64,000 nucleotides of DNA, from the NCBI GenBank assembly GCA_012295275.1, contig CM022678.1, positions 16,424,647-16,488,646 on the forward strand. The letters run 5' to 3'. Positions 43,200-55,700 of this stretch are shown piece after piece; the stretch's first letter is position 1; every line of letters begins with the position of its first letter. The translations under genes were made by a program, and so were the position numbers. This DNA comes from Chrysomallon squamiferum. Taxonomy: Eukaryota; Mollusca; Gastropoda; Neomphalida; Peltospiridae. The notes under the pieces were generated by a model. That model saw only the letters and a list, made by a program, of their open reading frames with translations, did no database searches and was not told the origin of the DNA.

Positions 43200-44453
43200 T
43201 TATTTATTTATTTATTTATTTGTTTGTTTGTTTGTTTGTTTGTTTAATATTTATTTATTTATTTATTTATTTCAGGTGTTCATTTATTTGTTTGTTTGTT
43301 CGTTTGTTTATTAGGTTTTTTTATTTATTTATTTATTAATTTATTTATTTATTTATTTATTAATTTATTTTCTATTTATTTTTTATTTATTTATTTCAGG
43401 TGTTTATGCTGACATCTGCCAGCCTGATATTGGTTTTGTAGAGATGACTAAAGCAATTCACACCTCATCCGTCCCGAGGGACGGGGCCCAGGCGGGCGTG
43501 TACAGGAAGATTCCCGACGCCCACGGCGATGTGCAGAAGTGCATTTTAAACTGCTGCGACGAGGCAGACTGCGACGCCGTGTTCTACCATCAGTCCACGT
43601 GTTACCAGATTCACTGCAACAGAACGTTGCTGGGGGCCTGCGATGCTGTTGTCCGAAACGAGACCAAATTCAACAGCACGATGTACGTCCTGGTGAGGAA
43701 TGTCGGTAAGTCTGTCCGATTATAATCACTGACATCATCGTCATCATTGTCATCATCTTCGTTTCTTATTTTGTTTTTTTTGTTTTTGTTTTTTTAACGT
43801 AGCTTTACAGTGTTTTTATTAAGGCAGGTCTGATTTTTCTCGGTTGCATTAATTTAAAAATACATTTTGATTAATTTTTAGCTAATATATTTTTTTAATA
43901 CACTGGTTTAAAATGCTGATGATACCTTTCTTTGTTGTATTTCTTTCCTTTTTTTTTATTTTTTTTTATTTCGTTGCATTTACACTTAGTAAACACTTGT
44001 TTTGTGTTCTAGTCATGGCATATTTTAAGAAAAATCAGTTCATATAACTACACTTTTCATGTTTGTTAACAATGCACATAAAATATTCCCTTTAGCTGCT
44101 CAGTAAGATAAACTTTGGGATGGAAGTTGAAATGTGTGTCCTTGTTTGTATGTAATTATCCATGTATCTTATGAGTGACATGTAATGGATATTTTAAAGT
44201 TATGAATGGCAAGACTTTTTTTTTTTTTTTTTTTTTACCAAACTGATAAGAGTAAATAACAAATTTGAAATGGGATCTCTTCTATATCACAATTATACAT
44301 TATAATATCACAGTATTTCCTTGGGACTGAAAAAGGACCATGAAGCATTTTTTTTGTATGACCAGGTCTCATAATTAAATTTTCATTAATTGATGCTGAA
44401 AACTCAAACATAGACCTCCATGCACTCATACACACACACACACACACAACACT

Positions 44454-44503
<50 letters not shown>

Positions 44504-45464
44504 CACTAAACACAAGAAAAAACAGATGTAAGAAAGCCTGAATCAGATTCCTGGCATTTTTACTTGCAGTACTTCATTTATTTTTAACCTTTTTAATATT
44601 TTTTCTTCTGAATTATTGCTATAAAAATATACATTTCAGTTTCCAGGTTTTGATGGTTTGCTGAATTACATTTAAAATGAATGAATGTAGAAAAGGGTGA
44701 GTGCAGTAAAGAGTGAATATAAGAAATAATGAATATTTAAAAGAGTGTATATAGAAAAGAATGAAAGCACTAAAGATAGAATGTCGGAGAAAGATTGAAT
44801 TTACAAGAAATAATGAATGTAAGAAAGAATGATTTTAGGATGAATGAAAAGAATAAATATACAAAAGCACTCAAAAAAAGAAAATATATACTAGCAAAAA
44901 TTAATAATTAGAGAATAAATCAAAGATGAAATAACAGAAACCCTTTTACTAAATCATCTGTTGAGCTGTTTTCCATTGCATTCTGAAATGGGTTGTCCAT
45001 GGGAGAGTACACTGAATATGATCCTTTGATGCTGCTCATTGTAAATTGCTGTAGATGGATTTATCCCTTTCATAATATAATTATTTAAGAAAAATAAGAC
45101 TAATAATGGTTAGTGTTGCAGTGTTATCTGTAATGCATATTCATAGCATCTCATCAGTCAGACACAGAGGAATAGTTGGAACAGGAAAAAAATAAGGATT
45201 GAGTGGTGGCTCAGTCTTTGGTGATTTGTTATTGCAAGACATTGTATAAAAAATATTTACAAGTAAGAATTGTTAAGTTAATAGAAATATAATTTGATCA
45301 TTTTAATTCATCCATTAGTTTTTAATTTTTTCTTTCCTTTAGAATGTGAATTTATCTGATTTTTCTTCTTTCTTACTGTTTCTGTTTTTTGGTTTTGTTT
45401 TTCTATTTATTATTTTACCTTTCTTGGTAAATTTGTGCTTGCATATATCTGTGCTGGTTGTTTT

Positions 45465-45499
<35 letters not shown>

Positions 45500-46573
45500 T
45501 ACAGAAACAAAATCTTAATTTAAATATCATAAGAATTGTTAAAAATAAAAGTTAATTAAAAAGATAATTTAAATATTCCAAAAAACTATTAAATAATATG
45601 ATAAAATTTGAATAACATAATTAATTATTAACCAGCCCCCCACCAAAAAAAAACAACAAACAACAAAAACAATCAAAGAAAATAGAATAACTATGATAAT
45701 TTTTAACATTAAACAATGGATTTATTATGTCAATGCAAATATGTGAACTTCATTAACCTGTAAGATGTGATTTTTATATATTTTTTTTTTTTTTTTTTGC
45801 TTTTATCAGCATTATTTTATTATATATATATAAATTTTTTTTCATGACTGTCTTGCTGAGTGCAGTTTTTGATAATATAAAAAAAAAACCCAAAACATCC
45901 TGAATCTTTCATTATCTTCAACAAGTTACCATAATCCAATGGTGACTGTCATACAGATAGATATCTAGCTAGATGGATATGGTTAGGTAGTTAGAATAGG
46001 TAGGTAGGTAGGTTGTTTGGTTGGTTGGACATTGTTATATTTGTTGGTAGATTTCAGGATAGCAGATATACAGACAGACAGACAGACAGACAGACAGTTA
46101 AACAGATTAAATATATACTGATAGATAACATATACATATACACACACATACACACACATAGTAACTTACAAAACATAAAACATAACCACAATTAATTTAC
46201 CTACCCACACATAGAGTAACACACATAACATAAAACATTTACATTTATCTATACCTGCCTACCTACCTACCTATGTATGTACATACATAAAATAAGTAAA
46301 ACAAACTTGTATTGACTGATGTTTTATACTTGGTAAGAACTGCTGCAGCTGTTGTTGATATCTGACTTGCGACGTTGTCCACGTGCAAGGTCATCATATT
46401 GATTGATAGAGTAACACAGTTGAAAAGTGTCTGATTAAAAACAAGTTGCTGAATTTAGTCTGAAATATCATGTTTAAAACATCACTTGTGTTATTTTATG
46501 ACCATTTTATTGTTACTTTTCATTTTGAATTAAAATGATACTGCTTTGCAAAATAGTTATAATGTCATAAATT

Positions 46574-46607
<34 letters not shown>

Positions 46608-46827
46608 TTAATTGTATTAGTGTATTTTTGTATAAATTTTACTTTTTTGAATTACAAAGAAAAAGCAGCAATGACCTGAGGTTAATAAAAAAAAATAAAA
46701 AAAAAATAAAAAAAAATTCATTAGTATTTATTTAATTTTTTTTTATTTAAAGAACAATGACTATATTTGAGAATTTGTTTTCTTTATTTTTAACTTACTA
46801 AAATTACTATTATTATTATTTTTATTA

Positions 46828-46860
<33 letters not shown>

Positions 46861-48903
46861 TGTTATTAATATTATTATTATTGTTATTATTATTATTAGT
46901 GTTGTTATTTGTTATTATTACTATTACATTAAAAAAAGGAACAACAAAAACAGTTAGAAAACAATCCAACTAATCATAAATATAATTTTGCCGTAAAAAT
47001 GACTTTCATATAAATTTGTATTAAACTGCATCTCAACCTGTGACACTATACTTGTAGACATAAAATTAGTACGAATACACCATGAAAATCTATTTAACAG
47101 TCACCTTCTTTATCTCTGCTGCTTGTATATACATACATACATACAAGCTGTATCAGCTGATGTTTATCAATAAATAAAATAAGCAAGTGTCCTTCGAAGT
47201 GACATCGTTTAAACCTGTTACTTGGTATGGATTGAACTGCCATTATTTTTTTTTCTGTGTTCAAAGACCTCTTGTGTACAATGAGCACATTTACGAGTTT
47301 CTTGAATCACGAGTTTCTGTCATGATAGTTTCAGGCTCAGTTTTTAGTCACCATGTTGTTGTTGTTGTTGTTGTTGTTTTAGTTATTGTTCTTGTTATTA
47401 TTATTATGGTTATTATTGCTATTGTTTTATTTATTATTATTATGATTAATATTATTGTGGTTTCAATTATTATTATTATTATTATTAATATTATTATTAT
47501 TATTATGTTCAATGATATTATTTATTACACATTAATTATTTATTTAGTTAGTTATTTCTTCTGTTTATTATTGCTGTTTATTTATCAAATCTAAGGTTGG
47601 CACATGAGGTAAAAGAAATATGTAAAAAATATGTAAAATATTAAACAACAACATTTTAGGAAATTTTAAATTATGGATCTGTATATTTTCATCTTTAACT
47701 TTCTACATTTCTTTTTTTTTCTTTTTTTCTTTTTTCACCAAAGCAAAAACGAAAGTAATATATTTTAATTAATTCCACAAATTTTAATTTTTTTAATGTT
47801 TTAATTTTATTATTTTCATAATAGCTATAAATATGAAAAATCAATTTTTCCCTGCTTTGAACTCATAATTTATGTAGCATGTTGTTTTGGGATTATGCAT
47901 GTTGTTTGCACATTCATTGCTGTTTCTGGGAAGGTATGGGAAACAAATTCCTTTCTGCTAATTGACTAATGCATGGACTTGGATCAGACCCTCAGGCTTT
48001 TTATTCTCATAACTTCATGATGTAAAATAAATAACAATAATGTTTTTATTTTTCTATATATCCTTTGTTAAAAGATAAATAAATAATAAAAAAAAAAATA
48101 AATAAAAAATAAAATAAATAAAGAAGGAGAAATTTTAAATGCAATGTTAAATAAAACAAGATGAAGCTATGTGAAAGTAAATGGAATAATAAGAATAGAA
48201 AAAAAAATAAAATAATAAAGCTGTATAAAATAAAATAAAATAAATAAATAACTAAATAAATAAGTGAATAAAATCCTCAAAAACAAACAAGAATGAAATA
48301 ATGTTAAAAAAAAAAAAGAAGAAAAAAGTGTCAAAAAATATCTCACAAACATCCAGCAAAAAAACACATCTTCAATAATAGAATAAATTACCAAAATGAC
48401 TGTCCTGTCCTGAAAACCCTCTGCAAACAATAATAAGTAAAACAAAACAAAAACTAAAAGCAAAAATGAATTGTAGCTATGTATGTCTAGCAGCAAACAC
48501 ACACTTTGCAATTTCTTTTGTCTGGTTTCAACGATCTCAACATTCTCACATTCGTTTCTTCCAGTGTTTTGCAGCAGATTGCCTCTCTGTGTCACCTTAT
48601 TAAGAACACCTAACAACCTTTTTACTCCATAAACAGCTAAATTGCTGCAATTTCCTGCGACTTCATTTACACAGTACCTAAAACCTAGATGCAAAGTAAT
48701 CGTGTAATGGTGCCTAATAAAATAATGGATAAACTCTGTAAAAGATTTGAAACTGCCCGACAGCTGAAGGGGAAAATAAATCAACAACCATGCTGTTAAA
48801 TAATTAATTAATGTTTGTAAAAGGCCATTTTCCAAATCTAGCCAAGGCTCCAGATTTTGTTTGTACATTTGTATAGTTTCTGTTCTTAGTGAAGGTTTGT
48901 GTG

Positions 48904-48949
<46 letters not shown>

Positions 48950-51644
48950 ACAAATTGGTTTTACATCATTATGTAAATTCCTTTTTGATAATCATTATTA
49001 ATACATTAAAAAGTAGTTGCAAGATTTTTTTTCACATTCCTTTATAGGTGATTCTTTCAGTGTAATTCTTTATGGTAATTCACAACATATGGTTTTATTA
49101 CACAATACTTTCAGTTTTATGTCTGCAACCTTAATGTTATTATTATTAAAATTATTATTATTATTATTAAAATTATTATTATTATTATTATTATTATGCT
49201 TTATTATTACTGCTTCTTGTACCTGAACTACTACTACTACTTTTTCTGTTACTGATACTACTACTACTACTACTACTACTACTACCCCTACTATGGCTAC
49301 CATAACATTATTATTATATTTTCATCACCATCTATTTCTATTATTTTTTGTTGCCATCATTACCAAGACTTAATTAAATAAAACACAAGCAACTAATAAT
49401 TTTGTTAAACCAAATTTTGTCAGATTTTATTATTATTATTATTATTATTATTTATCCAAATTTTGTTTGGTGTTTCTTTTTTCTTAGTTTTTCTTTTTTT
49501 CTTTTTATCTAATTTCACCTTTGGGTTATGGATTCAGTAACTAAAAATATTTGAATTTGTGCCAAGATAAATAACCAAATTATTTGCTCTCCTATTGATT
49601 TTTCTGATAAATGCTATTGTATTACCAGTTTTATAGCCTTCCAAGTGCAGAAATGTTTTTTTATTATTATAATTATTATTATTATTGTTTTATTTTTTAA
49701 CTAGCATCTCCTACATGTTCAGTGTTTTAAGTACTCTTAATGAGCTGAATAATTCTTTACACTTTCAGATTATTTTTTTGGTAACAGATGAATATGCCAA
49801 ATTAATTATTTATACTTACAAATTATTATTTTGTTCATTTTTTTTTTTTTTTTTTTTTTTTTTCTGTTTGTAGGAGAGGAAGAGGAGAGACATGCATGAA
49901 ATAGAATAATGATACAAATAATACAAATATAATCTACTAATCTTATAAATTTTATCTTTGTTTCTGTTTATTTCCTTTTTTCTTTATGCAAAATTAACTG
50001 CTTGGTTTTTAAGCATTTGTACAGTAACATTATAGTTATCAGTTAAAAAGAAAAACAATTCTCTCTTTAATTGTTTTATTATTTTAGATCAGAAATGTAT
50101 GTAGTCATGAAAACATTTCTTCCTTTTCGTTATCTCTCAGAGCTCTGTATAAACTTCAAAATGGTCGGAGAGTTCTTAACCGTTCCTTCCTTCCTTCCTT
50201 CCTTTCTTCTTTCCTTCTCTCTGCATAGTTCTTGGGAACCCAGTGTACGAAGGATTTTAAAAATGCATTGACTGTAATGCATTACGATATATAAAACACG
50301 CTTTCCTTCATTAATCAGTATATCGGTGGACTGAAACTATATTGTTGATGTCATATTTACATAATAGTGCATCATGATCAGACTCACTGTCTCATAATTA
50401 TGGATTGTAATAGTATTAATAGTTTTAAAAAGTGTTGAATGCACGCATCAGTGTATAAAACAGATTTTTCCCTCTTTTTCTTATCTGTAAGGACTCTAGC
50501 TAAAAGTCATAAGGTATAATAGGTTAAAAGTATATTACAATTGTAATTATATACAACATATTCCTTCATTTTTCCATTATCTCTTTGGATATATATATAT
50601 AAATCCAGAGAGATAAGGGCTTAAAAATGTACTGAATATATTAAATAAAACAATGTATTTATATTTTATTTGCTATTCACAGTGTACATAGCCCTTTTAG
50701 GCAGAATTTTCTCTCTAGATTTTTATTTGTATTTTCTAATCACAGTATAGATAGAATCTCTCTAGATCTGTATTTTAATTTTAATTTTAATTTTCTGTTC
50801 AGTGTACATAGCATCTTTGAAAGAATTTTCTCTCTAGATGTGTATTTTAATTTTAATTTTAATTTTCTGTTCAGTGTACATAGCATCTTTGACAGAATTT
50901 TCTCTCTAGATGTGTATTTTAATTTTAATTTTCTGTTCAGTGTACATAGCATCTTTGACAGAATTTTCTCTCTAGATGTGTATTTTAATTTTAATTTTAA
51001 TTTCCTGTTCAGTGTACATAGCATCTTTGACAGAATTTTCTCTCTAGATGTGTATTTTAATTTTAATTTTCTGTTCAGTGTACATAGCATCTTTGAAAGA
51101 ATTTTCTCTCTAGATGTGTATTTTAATTTTATTTTCTATTCATAGCCTCTTTGGCAGAATTTTCTCTCTAGATCTATATTTCATTTTATTTTCTGTTCAC
51201 AGAATACACTCAGTCTCTGCTGGGAATCGAACCCAGGACCTGTGAATACGGCATCCTCAGTGACTGTCGACTAAATGAGGAGTGTTTTGTGAGACCTGAC
51301 TCCAAGTCCAGGATGGGCATTTGTTTGTGTAAGGATGGATTCCACGCAGACAGCAACGGTGGCTGCATCGTCAATGCAAACACAACCACTGCATCAACTA
51401 CATCAAGTAGGTGTTGTGTATATTCAGTTCAAAAAACAACAACTAACTAAATAAAAATATGCTAATTTATTGCATATCGTTTACTATTTCAGTTTGCTAT
51501 TTTGTTATTTCTGCCTCTCTTAAGTAAATATATATGCATCCTCCATGTGCAAGCATGCACATGCATATTCACACACATCATATACATAATGCAGAGAGCT
51601 GTACATATGCAAAAACAGGTATGAATACAAATATAACTGTAAAA

Positions 51645-51694
<50 letters not shown>

Positions 51695-51938
51695 CATAAA
51701 CATATTCATGTACAGTCACACATACACACACATAAATGCATACCTACTCAAACATACACACATAAACAACCATACATATAAAAACACACACACACACACA
51801 CACGCGTGTAACAGACGTATATCCACACATACAAATATAAACACATATACTCATGTACACTTGTATACACATATTCATAAACATACATATTTACTAACAC
51901 GTACGCATATAAACACACATACATATACCCACAAACAC

Positions 51939-51975
<37 letters not shown>

Positions 51976-52633
51976 CTATATAAAACAGACCACATATATG
52001 CATGGATTATATACATACATAACATAGACACTCACTGAAATAAAGTATGAAATAAAGCCTCAGCTGAAAAATCTATATTTCACCTACATTGTGCAATGTG
52101 GCCATATGAATAAATGATGTGATGGTAATAAAATCACATTGTTACAAAACATTTAAATGTTGTGATTTTTACCCATTTTTAACCCAGTCTTTCCATCTGT
52201 ACAAACAGCAATGTCAGAACTACAGAAAGAAGCATGGTTCTACGCAGATATTATTTTTAAACTATACTCTCGTCATTTTTTTTGATTGGATGACAAAAAT
52301 CGCAAATAACAGTCATCCCAGAAACTTTGAATTGTGCAAAAATTATTTAGACCGTTTCAATATCAGACCACAAGTACACTTCAGTGCATTTATTTTTAAT
52401 CTATAAATGGATTCCACATGTAAAACTGAATACTGTTCTCATGTATCTTGATACATTTTTAAAGTGGAAAAGTATCGATAATGGATATCCTACCTGTATT
52501 GTTATTTCTTTCATTTAGCTCTATGTCTGTCATGTCTCTCTGTCTCTCTAATCTATGAAACTGTCTTGTATTTTATTTATTTATTGTGGCTTTTACAGTA
52601 AATTACACACCTGTAATTAATCTGATTTCTAAA

Positions 52634-52671
<38 letters not shown>

Positions 52672-52710
52672 ATTATTTTTAATGGTTTACTGCAGCAAAT
52701 ATATTAATTT

Positions 52711-52768
<58 letters not shown>

Positions 52769-55700
52769 CCATCTATCTATCTATCCACACACACAAACAC
52801 TGGTAAAGCTATCAATTTTTAATTCCCATTTCTCATACTTTTGTAAAGCAAGTTGTCACAGTTATTGTAATAAAACATGTTGTCTGATGTGAATTTGATT
52901 CAATGTCACACACTGTTTATTTCATGGCTTTCTCTCTATGTAAAGATTTATACAATAATAACATTACAACATCTGGTAAATCCAATTTTCCACTGTGGTA
53001 AAGTGGACAGTTTTAACCGACATCATGCCATGAACTGCCCTTGTAACACAGTGGGTGTGAAAGTGTGTAAAAATAATGTGTGCAAGCAGAGTTGTATGTT
53101 CCATTCCAAACAGCAACTCTTGTAAAATAATGTGTGCAAGCAGACATAGTTGTATATTTCATTCCAAACAGCAGCTCTTGTAAAATAATGTATGCAAGCA
53201 GACATAGTTGTGTATTCCATTCCAAACTGCAGCTCTTGTAAAATAATGTTTGCAAACAGACATAGTTGTGTATTCCATTCCAAACTGCAGCTCTTGTAAT
53301 ATAATGTGTGCAAGCAGAGATTTATGTTCTATTCCAAACAGCAGCTCTTGTAAAATAATGTATGCAAACAGACATAGTTGTGTATTCCATTCCAAACTGC
53401 AGCTCTTGTAAAAATTATTTCTATTCCAAACAGCAGCTCTTGTAAGCAGACATAGTTGTATATTCCATTCCAAACAGCAACTCTTGTAAAATAATGTGTG
53501 CAAGCAGATATATTTGTATATTCCATTCCAAACAGCAGATATATTTGTATATTCCATTCCAAACAGCAGCTCTGCATCTCTTATAGGTTTTTGTTTTTTT
53601 ATTGTTCTCTTGTTATTTATTATTGATCTGGAATGTTAATCATTACTGAATGACAGAGCTTCATTGTAATTTTCCACTGATTCCAGTTTGACTACTTTCA
53701 ATTCCAACCATTTCTCCAAATTCAGAATTAAACATATTTTTACCTCTCTCATATTTTATTTTAGTTTTATTTTATTGGTTGTTAGCTATAGTATATATTA
53801 TTAGCATTACTTGTTCCATGTTAGGGTTATGCTGCAATAGCAGCTAGAACAATAACAAAAACTACAATACAACCACCACCATCACCACAACAACAACAAC
53901 ACGAACTATGACATCAGAGAAAGCAAACTTATTGATATATAAAATAATAATAATATAAAAAAAAAAAAAAAAAAAAATTGTTTTTTAAAATAAAAAATTA
54001 TAACAAATAATCAAATAAAAATCCACAAAGACAGCAAGCAGAGGATTATACACAATATTTACATAACTTCTTCAAGCTTATTAGATTTGATCCCATTTCC
54101 TCCAGCACCTACATCAGATCATCCAGCCAGTTAATGAAACACCCATACACGTCCTGTCACATTCAAATAACTAGATAATGAGATAATGACTGAGGCATGC
54201 CACAGGACCTATCAATAAAGGCAATAAACTGAAGATTAATCGGGTAACATGGGTCAAAGTTCATGGAAAACACCAGCCCTCATCCGATTACTACCAAAGT
54301 AAACAAACTTTGGGTATGATTAATACTTGAATATGTGATGTCTAGCAATTCTGTATAATTATAGACTTTGTTTTGCAAGAGGTGTTATGTATTTTCGGTG
54401 TTACTGTATTATAAACATACCAACAGATACATGGATGTAAGCACTGTACCAGTTTAGAGACACAAAGTTTTTTGTTTTGTTTTTTCTTTTCGAGTATACC
54501 TTTGTTAATGGTATCACAGACATAATTTTGACTTGTATTATACCTTTAGTTATACCTATATCAGAATTTTGACATCCTCTATACCTATAGCAGTAATAAT
54601 TTTGACTTCCATTATACCTTTAGTGACAGCTATAGCAGTAATAATTTTGACTTCCACTATACCTTTAGTGACAGATATAGCAGTCATAATTTTGACTTGT
54701 ATTATACCTTTAGTGACAGCTATAGCAGTAATAATTTTGACTTCCACTATACCTTTAGTGGCAGCTATAGCAGTAATAATTTTGACTTCCACTATACCTT
54801 TAGTGACAGATACAGCAGTCATAATTTTGACTTGTATTATACCTTTAGTGACAGCTATAGCAGTAATAATTTTGACTTCCACTATACCTTTAGTGACAGC
54901 TATAGTATCACAAATCTTTTAGTGATAATAGCTATTGTGATAAAGTTGAGTAATAACAAAATATCCAGTTTGGTGTTTGGTGTTTCATAGTCGAAATTTT
55001 TACATTATAATTTGGTATCCTATAATCTCAGTCAGGTTTAGAAATATCCCATTTAATGGGTGATGCCCACATCAACAGAAAAGAGTGTTCTGTTAGTAAA
55101 ACTGATCTTGAAGTCAGGACAGAAAGATAAAATAACAGAAGAGTTCTGTTAGTATAACTGATCTTGAAGTGAGAACAGAAATATTAAATAACAGAAGAGT
55201 TCTGTTAGTAAAACTGATCTTGAAGTCAGGACAGAAACATTAAATAACAGAAGAGAGTTCTGTTAGTAAAACTGATCTTGAAGTCAGGACAGAAAGATAA
55301 AATAACAGGAGAGAGTTCTGTTAGTAAAACTGATCTTGAAGTCAGGACAGAAAGATAAAATAATAGGAGAGAGTTCTGTTAGTAAAACTGATCTTGAAGT
55401 GAGAACAGAAACATTAAATAACAGAAGAGTTCTGTTAGTAAAACTGATCTTGAAGTCAGGACAGAAAGATAAAATAATAGGAGAGAGTTCTGTTAGTAAA
55501 ACTGTTCTTGAAGTCAGGACAGAAACATTAAATAACAGGAGAGAGTTCTGTTAGTAAAACTGATCTTGAAGTCAGGACAGAAAGATAAAATAATAGGAGA
55601 GAGTTCTGTTAGTATAACTGATCTTGAAGTCAGGACAGAAAGATAAAATAACAGGAGAGAGTTCTGTTAGTATAACTGATCTTGAAGTCAGGACAGAAAC

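Noticed and set aside
43725..43728. Stop codon ending the MANSC frame
   Set aside because: The frame passes a perfect gtaagt donor at 43706, so the stop is intronic.
48167..48868. 233-codon minus-strand open frame
   Set aside because: The C-terminal half is low-complexity AT-rich sequence, no domain or splice signals are recognised, and the N-terminal half is better read as a possible non-coding element.
50740..51145. Repeated-peptide open frames on both strands
   Set aside because: They are translations of the acceptor-bearing tandem array upstream of the EGF-like exon.
52119..52406. 95-codon plus-strand frame
   Set aside because: No domain, no splice or promoter context, composition like intron.
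53013..53577. Several overlapping minus-strand frames with Cys/Trp repeats
   Set aside because: They arise from the minisatellite. No start context, no splice sites, different frames equally open.
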